From: Roseateles_B sp041905785 | GTDB lineage: Bacteria; Pseudomonadota; Gammaproteobacteria; Burkholderiales; Burkholderiaceae_C | Direction of reading: 5' to 3' | Assembly (NCBI GenBank): GCA_041905785.1 | Contig: JAYRKJ010000009.1 | Coordinates: forward strand, 124,001 to 188,000 | DNA: 64,000 nt | In this document: positions 27,966 to 39,377 of the stretch, one piece after another | Layout: every line of letters starts with the position of its first letter | How positions within the stretch are numbered: position 1 is the first letter of the stretch | Position numbers and translations under genes: made by a program | The notes under the pieces: model-generated | What the model saw: the letters and a program-made list of their open reading frames with translations, nothing else | Databases searched by the model: none | Told to the model about the DNA's origin: nothing

Positions 27966-30095
27966 ATGAACGCCTTTCCTCGCTTGTCGCTTGCATGGGT
28001 CATGGGCTGCTGCAGTGCCGGCAGCTGGGGGCAGGGCGCCGAGGGCCCCCGGGCGCCGCAGCCCCCGCAATCCCCGCCGCCCGCGCAAGTCTCTCTGCTG
28101 GACCTGGACCTGGACACGCTGTCCAGGCTCGAGGTGCGCAGCGCCACCGGCTTTCGCATGAGCGCGCGGGAGGCGCCGGCGGTGGTCTCGGTGATCACCT
28201 CGCAGCAGATGGCGGCCATGGGCGCCTGGACCCTGGACGAGGCTCTGCAGGGCGTGCCGGGCCTGCATGTCTCGGCCAAGAACCGCAACGCGCTCTTCGT
28301 GATCCGGGGCATGTACACCTTCGACAACCCGCAGGTGCTGGTCACGCTCAACGATGTGCCCGTCAATGAGCCGTTCTCGGGCGCGCTGGGCTCCGGCCTG
28401 CAGATTCCGCTGAGCGCGGTGGAGCGCATCGAGGTGGTGCGCGGGCCGGGCTCGGCGGTGTTCGGCGCCGATGCGTTTGCAGGCGTGCTGAACATCGTCA
28501 CGCGCGATCCGCTGCATGAGCCCGAGAGTGCTGCCGGCGTGTCGCTGGGCGACTTCCGTTCCAGCGGCTGGTGGGTGCGCAAGACCACCCGGCTGGGGGA
28601 GTGGGGCCTGATGGCGGCGCTGGAAAGCCGCCGCAGCGCCGGGGACCGTGGGCGCGTCATCCCGGCAGACCTGCAGACCTTCTTCGACCAGATCTTCGGC
28701 AGCCGGGCCTCGCTGGCCCCCGGGCCGCTGGACACCCAGCACCGCTCGACCAATCTGCATGTCGAGCTGGCGCGCAGCAATCTGCAGCTGCGCCTGTGGC
28801 ATTACCGCGCCGACGGCATGGGCGCGGCCTGGGGGGCGGCGGGGGCGCTGGATCCCGGCTCCACCGCAGACGCGCGGCAGACCCTGCTGGAGATGCGCTA
28901 CACGCTGCCCGGCAGCAGCGCCGATTCGCAGCAACTGCTGCAGGCCAGCTGGACCAACTTCTGGTACGACAGCCGCTACCGCATCTTCCCGGCGGGGGCC
29001 GTGCTGCCGATGAATGCCGCCGGCGACCTTTTCGGCCCCGACGCCAGCCTGATGCGCTTCGACGACGGCGTGATCGGCAACCCGGGCAATGAGCTGAACG
29101 TCTATCGCCTGGGCTGGGAGTGGAACTTCAGGCCGTCGCCCGCGCATCGCTGGCGCCTGGCCCTGGGGGCGGTGCGGCAACGCTTTCATGCCTGGGAGGC
29201 CAAGAACTTCAGCAATGGCGGCCATCCCGGGCAGCTGGTGGACGTGACCGGCACGCCCCACGTCTACGCGCCGGACCTGAAGCGCAGCTTCCACTACGTC
29301 TCGGTGCAGGACGTGTGGCGCTGGAGTCCGCAGGCCGAGTTCACGCTGGGCGTGCGGGCGGACGACTACAGCGACTTCGGCCGCACGGTCAACCCGCGCG
29401 CCTCCCTGGTCTGGCAGCATGGGCCGACGCTGAGCTCGAAGTGGCTCTATGGCCGCGCCTTCCGTGCACCTTCGATGAAGGAGCAGTACGTGGCCTCCAA
29501 TCCGGTGAACATCGGGTCCAAGACGCTGAAGCCTGAGACCGTCCAGACCTGGGAATGGCAGCTGGACTGGACGCCCAGCAGTCAGTTCAGCGCGCGCCTG
29601 GCCCTGTTCCGCTATGCCATGCGCGATCTCATCCGCCTGGCCAGCGGCGTGTACCGCAACGTCGGGTCGCTGCGCGGGCCTGGCGCGGAGACCGAGCTGG
29701 AGTGGCGGCCCAGCGACGCCACCCGCCTGGGCCTGGTGCATTCGCTGCAGCGCGCGCATGACGACCAGGGCCTGCCTGCGCCCTACGCGCCGCGGCAGAC
29801 CCTGCAGCTGAGCCTGGACCAGCGCCTGGGGAGCGGCTGGCTGTTCAATGCGCAGCAGCGCTTCGTCGGCCAGCGCACGCGCGAGCCCGGCAATACCGCG
29901 CCGGCGCTGCCGTCCTACCGCCGGCTGGACCTGAACTTGCGCTACCAGCCGCAGGGCAGCGCCTGGAGCTGGAGCCTGGGCCTGCGCAATGCGCTGAATC
30001 AGGCGGCTTCCGAGCCCGTGGACACCGACGCCATCCCGGGCGACGCTCCGCAACCCGGGCGGCAATGGCGCCTGGATGCGAGGGCCAGCTTTTGA
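27966..30095 (+). CDS. TonB-dependent receptor of a receptor-YfiR-kinase operon
   Basis: 709 residues from ATG 27966, chosen for GGAGCGGGCC just upstream; ATG 27954 is in frame too. Signal peptide followed by a Pro-rich stretch, then DLDTLSRLEVRSATGFRMSA, plug (APAVVSVITSQQMAAMG; LFVIRGMYTFDNPQVLVTLN; VERIEVVRGPGSAVFGADAF) and a barrel ending RQWRLDARASF. The (LE)V.SATGF..s..eAPA pattern is that of receptors linked to signalling genes rather than iron uptake. Overlaps the YfiR gene by 31 bases. Confidence 0.85.
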   Translation: MNAFPRLSLAWVMGCCSAGSWGQGAEGPRAPQPPQSPPPAQVSLLDLDLDTLSRLEVRSATGFRMSAREAPAVVSVITSQQMAAMGAWTLDEALQGVPGLHVSAKNRNALFVIRGMYTFDNPQVLVTLNDVPVNEPFSGALGSGLQIPLSAVERIEVVRGPGSAVFGADAFAGVLNIVTRDPLHEPESAAGVSLGDFRSSGWWVRKTTRLGEWGLMAALESRRSAGDRGRVIPADLQTFFDQIFGSRASLAPGPLDTQHRSTNLHVELARSNLQLRLWHYRADGMGAAWGAAGALDPGSTADARQTLLEMRYTLPGSSADSQQLLQASWTNFWYDSRYRIFPAGAVLPMNAAGDLFGPDASLMRFDDGVIGNPGNELNVYRLGWEWNFRPSPAHRWRLALGAVRQRFHAWEAKNFSNGGHPGQLVDVTGTPHVYAPDLKRSFHYVSVQDVWRWSPQAEFTLGVRADDYSDFGRTVNPRASLVWQHGPTLSSKWLYGRAFRAPSMKEQYVASNPVNIGSKTLKPETVQTWEWQLDWTPSSQFSARLALFRYAMRDLIRLASGVYRNVGSLRGPGAETELEWRPSDATRLGLVHSLQRAHDDQGLPAPYAPRQTLQLSLDQRLGSGWLFNAQQRFVGQRTREPGNTAPALPSYRRLDLNLRYQPQGSAWSWSLGLRNALNQAASEPVDTDAIPGDAPQPGRQWRLDARASF

Positions 30096-30669
30096 GCGCC
30101 CGCAGCCCTTGGCCTCGCATCTGCGCCGGCCTTGGGCTGGCCTTGCTGCTGGGCGCGGCCGCAGGCGCCGCAGCCGCGGCGGAGGAGTCGGCGGTGAGCG
30201 AGTACCGGCTCAAGGTGGCCTTCCTGTTTCGCTTCACGCAGTTCATCGAATGGCCGTCCTCGGCCTGGGCCCGGCCGGACGATGCCTTCGTGCTGTGCAT
30301 CCTGGGCCCGGACCCCTTTGGCGAGGCCTTGCTGGAGCTGGGCGCGCGCCGCCACGGCAACCGTCCGCTGCGGCTGCAGTTCCTGGCCAACCCCCGCGAG
30401 GCCCGCGGCTGCCAGCTGGTCTATGTGGACAAGCCCAGCCCGCGTGAGCTGAGCGAGCTGCTGGCCGCGGTGCGTGACATGCCGGTGCTGACCGTGTCCA
30501 GCGCTTCCGACTTCGCCGACGCGGGCGGCGGCATGGGCTTCGTCCAGGCGCAGGGGCGGCTGCGCTTCGAGGTGAACCTGGACGTGCTGCGCCAGGCCAG
30601 CCTGCGCCCCAGCGCCAAGCTGCTGGAAGTGGCGGCGCGCCTGGTGGGGCCGGTCAAGGGGAGGTCGGA

Positions 30670-30673
<4 letters not shown>
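30065..30673 (+). CDS. YfiR-family (DUF4154) periplasmic protein
   Basis: 202 residues from ATG 30065; a later TTG at 30091 is possible. Signal peptide ICAGLGLALLLGAAAGAAAA, then EYRLKVAFLFRFTQFIEWPS, LCILGPDPFGEAL, CQLVYVDKPSPRELSELLAA, and LRFEVNLDVLRQASLRPSAK: the full YfiR fold. In Pseudomonas YfiR is a periplasmic repressor of a membrane signalling enzyme. Here the partner is the histidine kinase whose ATG overlaps this stop (ATGA), so periplasmic modulation of that kinase is a fair inference. Confidence 0.88.
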
Positions 30674-33270
<2,597 letters not shown>

Positions 33271-33335
33271 CCTTCGGCGCCCGCCTGACGATTTGCTAGG
33301 CTCGCGCCTTCTGCCATTGACGTGGAGCCCCCGTC

Positions 33336-35579
33336 TTGAAACTCCCTCATGCCCTGGTCGCCGGCCTGAGCCTGGCGGCGCCATTGATCGCCGCCCAGGC
33401 CGCCCCGGCCGCCCAAACTGCCGCCCAAACTGCCGCCGAAGCCGCCACCGGAACTGCCACTTCTGCGAGCGCCACCGTGAGTTCAGCCGTGACCCCATCC
33501 AACGCCCTGCTCAGCGAAAGCCCGCTGCCCCTGCGCTATCCGCCCTTTGACAAGATCCGCGACGCCGACTTCGCGCCCGCCCTCGACGCCGGCATGGCCG
33601 AGCAACTGAAGGAGGTGGCCGCCATCGCCGACAACCCGGCCGCGCCGAGCTTCGACAACACGCTCGTGGCCCTGGAGCGTTCGGGCCGCACGCTCAACCG
33701 CGCGACCACCGTGCTCTTCAGCCTGCTGGGGGCCGACTCCAACCCCGAGCGCCTGAAGCTGCAGGCCGACTACGCGCCCAGGCTGGCGGCGCACAGCGAC
33801 GCCATCTTCCTCAATCCCAAGCTCTTCCAGCGCATTGCGGCGCTCTACGAGCAGCGCGACAAGCTGGGTGCAGTGGAACAGCGCCTCACCGAGCGCTACT
33901 ACAAGCGCCTGGTGCGCGCCGGTGCCAAGCTGGACGAAGCGCAGAAGACCCGCATCAAGGCCATCAATGCCGAGCTGGCCCGCCTGGGCGCCCAGTTCAA
34001 CCAGGCCGTGCTGGCCGAGGTGAACGCCAGCGCCGTGGTGGTGGACAGCGAGGCCGAGCTCCAGGGCCTCTCCGCCGGCCAGATCGCCGCGGCCCGTGAA
34101 GCCGCCAAGGCGCGCGGCCTGGAGGGCAAATTCGTGATCGCCCTGCTCAACACCACCGGCCAGCCCTTCGAGGCCCAGCTGGAGAACCGCGCCCTGCGCG
34201 AGCGCCTGCACAAGGCCTCGGTGGCGCGCGGCAGCCGCGGCAATGCGCACGACACCACGGCCCTCGTGGCCCAGGTCACCGCCTTGCGCGCCGAACGCGC
34301 CCAGATGCTGGGCTATGCCACCCACGCCGACTTCGTGCTGGAGGAGGAAACCGCCAAGAGCCAGCAGGCCGTCAACGCCATGCTGCGCCAGCTCGCGCCG
34401 GCCGCCGTGGCCGCCGCGCGCCGCGAGGGTGCCGAGCTGCAGGCCCTGATCGACAAGGAGCAGGCCGGCAAGGGCCAGGCCTCCTTCAAGCTGGAGGCCT
34501 GGGACTGGGCCTACTACAGCGAGCGGCTGCGCGCCGCCAAGTTCGGCTTCGACGAAAGCCAGCTCAAGCCCTATCTCGAGCTCACGAACGTGCTGGAGAA
34601 GGGCGTGTTCTACGCCGCTGAAAAGGTCTACGGCCTGCGCTTCAAGGAGCGCCGCGACCTGCCCGTCTACCACCCCGACGTGCGCGTCTACGACGTCTTC
34701 AATGCCGACGGCTCGCAGCTCGCCATCTTCATCGCCGACATGTACGCCCGGCCCTCCAAGCGCGGTGGCGCCTGGATGAATGCCTACGTCTCGCAGAACG
34801 GCCTGGAGGGCACGCTGCCCGTGGTGGCCAACCACCTCAACATCCCCAAGCCGCCACCCGGCGAGCCCACGCTGATGACCTGGGACGAGGTGCGCACCAC
34901 CTTCCATGAGTTCGGTCATGCCCTGCACGGCATGTTCTCGCAGGTGAAGTACCCGACCTTCGCCGGCACCGCCGTGCCGCGCGACTTCGTCGAGTTCCCC
35001 TCGCAGGTCAACGAGATGTGGGCCGACTGGCCCGAAGTCCTGGCCCACTACGCCAAGCACCACAAGACGGGTGAGACCATGCCCCGTGCGCTGCTGGACA
35101 AGGTGCTGGCCGCGGGCAAGTTCAACCAGGGTTTTGCCACCACCGAATACCTGGCGGCCTCGGTGCTGGACCAGCGCTGGCACCAGCTCAAGCCCGCCGA
35201 GGTGCCCAAGGCCGAGCAGGTCATGGCCTTCGAGGCGCGGGTGCTCAAGGAGGAGGGTTTTGACTACGCGCCCGTGCCGCCGCGCTACCGCACGCCCTAT
35301 TTCAGCCACATCATGGGCGGCTACGCGGCGGGCTACTACGCCTACATCTGGTCCGAGGTGCTGGATGCCAACACCGTGGACTGGTTCAAGGCCCAGGGCG
35401 GGCTGAAGCGCGAGCTGGGGGATGTCTTCCGCGCCAAGCTCCTGAGCCAGGGCGGCAGCCGCGACGCGCTGGAGCTGTTCCGCAGCGTGGTCGGCCATGA
35501 GCCGCAGATCGAGCCGCTGCTGGAGCGGCGTGGGTTGAAGGTCAAGGCGAATGCCGAGGGCAAGGTGGCGGTGAACTAA
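33336..35579 (+). CDS. dcp: Exported M3-family dipeptidyl carboxypeptidase
   Basis: 747 residues, TTG start at 33336 (GTGGAG upstream). Signal peptide MKLPHALVAGLSLAAPLIAA, then an odd low-complexity stretch of alternating Ala/Gln/Thr (about residues 24-50), unlike E. coli Dcp. Zinc site HEFGHALHGMF at residues 524-528 with the downstream Glu in SQVNEMWADWPEVLA. C-terminal RTPYFSHIMGGYAAGYYAYI and GDVFRAKLLSQGGSRD are typical M3 substrate-site motifs. Releases dipeptides from C-termini, probably in the periplasm. Confidence 0.93.
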   Translation: MKLPHALVAGLSLAAPLIAAQAAPAAQTAAQTAAEAATGTATSASATVSSAVTPSNALLSESPLPLRYPPFDKIRDADFAPALDAGMAEQLKEVAAIADNPAAPSFDNTLVALERSGRTLNRATTVLFSLLGADSNPERLKLQADYAPRLAAHSDAIFLNPKLFQRIAALYEQRDKLGAVEQRLTERYYKRLVRAGAKLDEAQKTRIKAINAELARLGAQFNQAVLAEVNASAVVVDSEAELQGLSAGQIAAAREAAKARGLEGKFVIALLNTTGQPFEAQLENRALRERLHKASVARGSRGNAHDTTALVAQVTALRAERAQMLGYATHADFVLEEETAKSQQAVNAMLRQLAPAAVAAARREGAELQALIDKEQAGKGQASFKLEAWDWAYYSERLRAAKFGFDESQLKPYLELTNVLEKGVFYAAEKVYGLRFKERRDLPVYHPDVRVYDVFNADGSQLAIFIADMYARPSKRGGAWMNAYVSQNGLEGTLPVVANHLNIPKPPPGEPTLMTWDEVRTTFHEFGHALHGMFSQVKYPTFAGTAVPRDFVEFPSQVNEMWADWPEVLAHYAKHHKTGETMPRALLDKVLAAGKFNQGFATTEYLAASVLDQRWHQLKPAEVPKAEQVMAFEARVLKEEGFDYAPVPPRYRTPYFSHIMGGYAAGYYAYIWSEVLDANTVDWFKAQGGLKRELGDVFRAKLLSQGGSRDALELFRSVVGHEPQIEPLLERRGLKVKANAEGKVAVN

Positions 35580-35604
35580 TCCGCTTCATCGCACCGCGAT
35601 GAAC

Positions 35605-35644
35605 AAGGTCCGGGGCCGGGAGGCTGCCGGGCCTTGCCTTTTCC
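35605..35644 (+). terminator. Intrinsic terminator after dcp
   Basis: AAGGTCCGG (35605-35613) pairs with CCGGGCCTT (35627-35635), one mismatch-type pair, followed by GCCTTTTCC. T-tract is short, so moderate. Confidence 0.5.
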
Positions 35645-35687
35645 AGGCCGCAGGCCGGCGGTGGAGCCGGCGGCCTGCTGGGACGCT

Positions 35688-36851
35688 TCACTCCAGCAGC
35701 TTGCGCGCAATCAAGTCCTTCATGATCTCATTGGTGCCGCCGTAGATCTTCTGCACCCGGGCGTCGGCATACATGCGCGCAATCGGATACTCGACCATGT
35801 AGCCGTAACCGCCGAAGAGCTGCAGGCACTCGTCCAGCACCTTGCACTGCTGTTCGGTGGTCCACCACTTGGCCATGTAGGCGGCCTCGTCGTCGAGCGT
35901 GCCGTCCAGCAGGCGCTGCACGCAGTCGTTGACGAAGCTGCGCACCACATGGGCCAGCGTGGCGCATTCGGCGAGCTTGAAGCGCGTGTTCTGGAAGCTC
36001 GCGATGGCCTGGCCAAAGGCTTGGCGCTGGCGCGTGTACTCGACGGTGAGCTCGACGGCGCGCTCGATGCTGGCCGCCGCCGGCACCGCGAGCAGCATGC
36101 GCTCGTAGGGCAGCTGGCTCATCAGCTGCTTGAAGCCCTGGCCCTCCGTGCCGCCCAGCAGGTTCGCCGCGGGCACGCGAACGCCCTGGAAGGCCAGCTC
36201 CGCGGTGTCCGAGGCATGCTGGCCCAGCTTCTCCAGCCGGCGGCCGACGCTGAAGCCGGGCAGGTCCTCCGTTTCGAGCACGATGAGGGAGACGCCGCGG
36301 CTGCCGGCCTCGCCGGTGCGCACGGCCACCACCAGCAAATTGGCCGTGAAGCCGTTGGTGATGAAGGTCTTGGCCCCGTCGATGACGTAGCTGTCGCCGT
36401 CCCTGCGTGCCCGCGTCCGCATGGCCTTCAGGTCCGAGCCGCAGCCCGGTTCGGTCATGGCGATGCCGGCCAGCAGCCCGCCGCTGGCCAGCCGGGGCAG
36501 CCAGCGCTGCTTCTGCGTCTCGGTCCCGTAGTCGAGGATGTAGTGCGCCGCGATGGTGTGCACGGCGGTGTTGGCGGGCATTTCGGCGCGGGCCAGCTCG
36601 TCCTGCACCACCAGCTGATAGGCCAGGCTGGCGCCCGCACCGCCCCAGGCTTCGTCCAGCTCCGGCAGGAGGAAGCCCAGTTCGCCGAAGGGCCGCCACA
36701 CCTCGCGCGGGATGTAGCCCTGGCGCCGCCAGTCGTCCAGCCGCGGCGCCAGCTCCGCGCCGACATAGCGGCGCACCTGCTCGCGAAAGGCCTCGATCTG
36801 CTCGTCCATCCAGGGGTGGCGATGCAGGCGCGGCAGAAGGTTCATGTCCAT
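35688..36851 (-). CDS. Acyl-CoA dehydrogenase
   Basis: 387 residues from ATG 36851. N-terminal helices (FREQVRRYVGAELAPRLDDW), FAD-binding IAMTEPGCGSDLKAMRTRAR and YVIDGAKTFITNGFTANLLV, C-terminal RQAFGQAIASFQNTRFKLAE and FGGYGYMVEYPIARMYADAR, QKIYGGTNEIMKDLIARKLL. Catalyses alpha,beta-dehydrogenation of an acyl-CoA; chain or ring specificity not readable. 17 bases after the thiolase gene, same operon; a fatty-acid, terpenoid or steroid-side-chain pathway is likely. Confidence 0.92.
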   Translation of the reverse strand: MDMNLLPRLHRHPWMDEQIEAFREQVRRYVGAELAPRLDDWRRQGYIPREVWRPFGELGFLLPELDEAWGGAGASLAYQLVVQDELARAEMPANTAVHTIAAHYILDYGTETQKQRWLPRLASGGLLAGIAMTEPGCGSDLKAMRTRARRDGDSYVIDGAKTFITNGFTANLLVVAVRTGEAGSRGVSLIVLETEDLPGFSVGRRLEKLGQHASDTAELAFQGVRVPAANLLGGTEGQGFKQLMSQLPYERMLLAVPAAASIERAVELTVEYTRQRQAFGQAIASFQNTRFKLAECATLAHVVRSFVNDCVQRLLDGTLDDEAAYMAKWWTTEQQCKVLDECLQLFGGYGYMVEYPIARMYADARVQKIYGGTNEIMKDLIARKLLE

Positions 36852-36868
36852 GGTGGAATCCCGTCCGT

Positions 36869-38068
36869 TCAGCGGCCGCGTGCGCCGACCTTCTCGTACA
36901 GCGTTACCACGCAGGCGCCGCCCAGCCCCAGGTTGTGCTGCAGGGCCAGCCGGGCGCCGGGCACCTGCCGCGGTCCGGCTTCGCCGCGCAGCTGCTGGAC
37001 CAGCTCCGTGCATTGCGCCAGGCCCGTGGCACCCAGCGGATGGCCCTTGCTGAGCAGGCCGCCCGAAGGGTTGGTCACGACGCGCCCGCCATAGCTGTTG
37101 TCGCCGTCCAGGACGAACTTCTCGGCCCCGCCAACGGGGCACAGCCCCAGCGCTTCGTAGCTGATCAGCTCGTTGTGGGCAAAGCAGTCGTGCAGCTCGA
37201 CGACCTCGATGTCCTGCGGGTCCACGCCCGCCGCTTCGTACACCTGCCGGGCGGCGCTGCGGGCCATGCTGAAGCCGACCAGCTCGCGCATGTCGCGCGA
37301 CTCGAAGGTCTCCGGGCCGTCCGTGCTCATGGCCTGTGCCCGGATGTGCACCCCGGCCTCGATGCCATGGCGCGCTGCAAACCCTTCGGAGCACAGCAGC
37401 GCCGCCGCGGCGCCGCAAGTGGGCGGGCAGGCCATCAGCCGCGTCATCACGCCCGGCCACATGACGGGCGCGTTCAGGACTTCTTCCTCGCTGAGCACGG
37501 TCCTGAACAGCGCCAGCGGGTTGTGGGCCGCATGGCGGCTGGCCTTCGCGCGAATCTTGGCAAAGGTGCTCAGCTGCGTGCCGTATTGCTGCATGTGCGC
37601 AAGGCCTGCGCCGCCGAAATAGCGCAGCGCCAGCGGGATCTCGGCATGCCCGACCAGCTCGTCGGTGGTCTGGTCGAAACGGTCGAAGGGGCTGGGGCGG
37701 TCCTTGAACACGGAGCCCAGCGCTCCGGGGCTCATCTGCTCGAAGCCCAGGGCCAGCACGCAGTCCGCCGCGCCACTCTCGACCGCCTGGCGGGCCAGGA
37801 AGAGCGCGGTCGATCCGGTGGAGCAGTTGTTGTTGACATTGATCACCGGGATGCCGCTCATGCCGACTTCGTACAGCGCGCGCTGGCCTGCCGTGCTGTC
37901 CGCATAGACATAGCCGGCATAGGCCTGCTGCACCTGCTCGTAGCCGACGCCGGCATCGGCCAGCGCCAGCCGGGTCGCCTCGGCGGCCATCCGCGGATAG
38001 GGCGCGCTGGCGCCGGGCTTGGTGAAGGGGATCATGCCGACACCGGCGACGAATACCTTGCGAGTCAT
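36869..38068 (-). CDS. Thiolase/SCP2-type lipid-transfer protein
   Basis: 399 residues. VFVAGVGMIPFTKPG start, active-site Cys in INVNNNCSTGSTALFLARQA, DIEVVELHDCFAHNELISYE, and the C-terminal SGGLLSKGHPLGATGLAQCT plus NLGLGGACVVTLYEK. Belongs to the non-condensing SCP2/lipid-transfer thiolase branch, often in steroid or branched acyl degradation. Transcribed with the acyl-CoA dehydrogenase and divergent from an AraC-family gene that may control both. Confidence 0.9.
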   Translation of the reverse strand: MTRKVFVAGVGMIPFTKPGASAPYPRMAAEATRLALADAGVGYEQVQQAYAGYVYADSTAGQRALYEVGMSGIPVINVNNNCSTGSTALFLARQAVESGAADCVLALGFEQMSPGALGSVFKDRPSPFDRFDQTTDELVGHAEIPLALRYFGGAGLAHMQQYGTQLSTFAKIRAKASRHAAHNPLALFRTVLSEEEVLNAPVMWPGVMTRLMACPPTCGAAAALLCSEGFAARHGIEAGVHIRAQAMSTDGPETFESRDMRELVGFSMARSAARQVYEAAGVDPQDIEVVELHDCFAHNELISYEALGLCPVGGAEKFVLDGDNSYGGRVVTNPSGGLLSKGHPLGATGLAQCTELVQQLRGEAGPRQVPGARLALQHNLGLGGACVVTLYEKVGARGR

Positions 38069-38255
38069 GGTCGCTTGCTCCTCGAAAAAGACCGGTGCAG
38101 GCTGGATCGGCGCGGTGCCGGAGTCCAGCGCCCGGCATGTCGATGCTAGGGACCGCGCGGCGCGGCGGCGATTGCAAAATGCGGCGGCGCGATGTCATTT
38201 CACATCGCACCGGGCCTCGGCGGGAAGGGGCCGCGCAGCGCTACAGTGGCGTGCT

Positions 38256-39281
38256 GTGAGTTCCAGCACCCCATCCCCGTCCGCCCCCGCGCTGACCGTG
38301 GGCATCGAGTTCGCGCTGAACCTGCTGTCCGGCCTGCGCCGGCGCGGCATCGACGGCAGCGAACTCCTGCGCGAGGCCGGCATCCCCGACGAGGCGCTGC
38401 GGCAGCCCGGGGCGCGCATCGCCACCATCCAGTTGGCGCAGCTGCTGCGCGCCTTGATCGAGCGCCATGACGACGAGGTGCTGGGCATGCTGTCCAGGCC
38501 GTCCAAGCGCGGCTCCTTCGCCCTGCAGGCGCGCGCGGGCGTTGCCGCGCCGACGCTGGGGCTCGCCATCCGGCACATCGCCCATGTGTTCCGCCTGCTG
38601 CACGACGACCTGAGCCTGGTCCTGGTCCACGAGGGCCAGGCGCTCGCGGGCGTCAGGCTGGAGTTCCACAACGCCGAGTCGGCAGCCAATCCGCATCTGC
38701 ACGAGCTGCTGCTGCGCGTCTACTGGCGGCTCTTCGCCTGGCTGGTGGGCGGCCAATTGCCGGTGGTCCGCTTCGACTTCGCCTATGCGCGGCCGAACTA
38801 CGCGGACGGCTACGGCCCCATCTTCCCGGCGCCATGGCGCTTCGAGGCCGAGCACAGCGCGATGTGGTTCCAGGCCGAGCGCCTGCAGTGGCCCGTGTGC
38901 CGCGACCAGCAGGCCTTGCGCGCCTTCATGGCGGACGTGCCGGTGCAGGTGATCCTGCCTAGGCGCGATGCCGGCGTCAGCGGCCGAGTGCGCGCCTACC
39001 TGCAGCGCACGCAGCCCTTGTGGCCCGATCTGGAGCGCACCGCCATGGCCTTGCACATGGCGCCCAGCACGCTGCAGCGGCGGCTCGCGGCCGAGGGGAG
39101 CAGCTTCCAGGCGCTCAAGGACCAGCTGCGCCGCGAGGTGGCCATCTATCGCCTGCACACCAGCGACACGGCGCTGTCCAAGCTGGCCATCGAGCTGGGC
39201 TTTTCGGACACGGCGGCCTTCCAGCGCGCCTTCAAGAGCTGGACCGGCCTGCCGCCGGGCGCTTACCGGCATGGACGCTAG
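38256..39281 (+). CDS. AraC-family regulator (OruR/ArgR-like)
   Basis: 341 residues from GTG 38256. N-terminal arabinose-binding-like regulatory domain (GIEFALNLLSGLRRRGIDGS; FRLLHDDLSLVLVHEGQAL) and C-terminal double helix-turn-helix (DLERTAMALHMAPSTLQRRL; LSKLAIELGFSDTAAFQRAF; WTGLPPGAYR). Faces the thiolase/acyl-CoA dehydrogenase operon across 187 bases, the usual place for its activator. Confidence 0.87.
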   Translation: MSSSTPSPSAPALTVGIEFALNLLSGLRRRGIDGSELLREAGIPDEALRQPGARIATIQLAQLLRALIERHDDEVLGMLSRPSKRGSFALQARAGVAAPTLGLAIRHIAHVFRLLHDDLSLVLVHEGQALAGVRLEFHNAESAANPHLHELLLRVYWRLFAWLVGGQLPVVRFDFAYARPNYADGYGPIFPAPWRFEAEHSAMWFQAERLQWPVCRDQQALRAFMADVPVQVILPRRDAGVSGRVRAYLQRTQPLWPDLERTAMALHMAPSTLQRRLAAEGSSFQALKDQLRREVAIYRLHTSDTALSKLAIELGFSDTAAFQRAFKSWTGLPPGAYRHGR

Positions 39282-39341
39282 CCGGCTGCCGCTCGCTGCG
39301 ATCCTTGGATGCCCGCCGCTGTACGGCTCACGGGGCAGGCC

Positions 39342-39368
39342 TGTCACAAGCCAAGGGGCCGATCCGTC
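39342..39368 (+). promoter_or_regulatory. ECF41-type promoter of the sigma gene
   Basis: TGTCACA (39342-39348), 16 bases, CGTC (39365-39368). This exactly matches the ECF41 consensus I know (TGTCACA-N16-CGTC), so the sigma gene should be autoregulated. CGTC ends only nine bases before the ATG, implying a nearly leaderless message. Confidence 0.85.
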
Positions 39369-39377
39369 TTGCCATTC

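Noticed and set aside
27549..30065. 838-residue open frame antisense to the TonB receptor
   Set aside because: Arg/Ala/Gly/Gln-rich with no domain features; a shadow of the real receptor on the other strand, common in GC-rich coding DNA.
33483..35498. 671-residue open frame antisense to dcp
   Set aside because: Composition of a mirror frame and no recognisable motif, while the other strand encodes a full M3 peptidase.
35688..38210. Single 840-residue minus-strand protein
   Set aside because: Its first part is an out-of-frame reading of the thiolase gene; the real acyl-CoA dehydrogenase starts at 36851.
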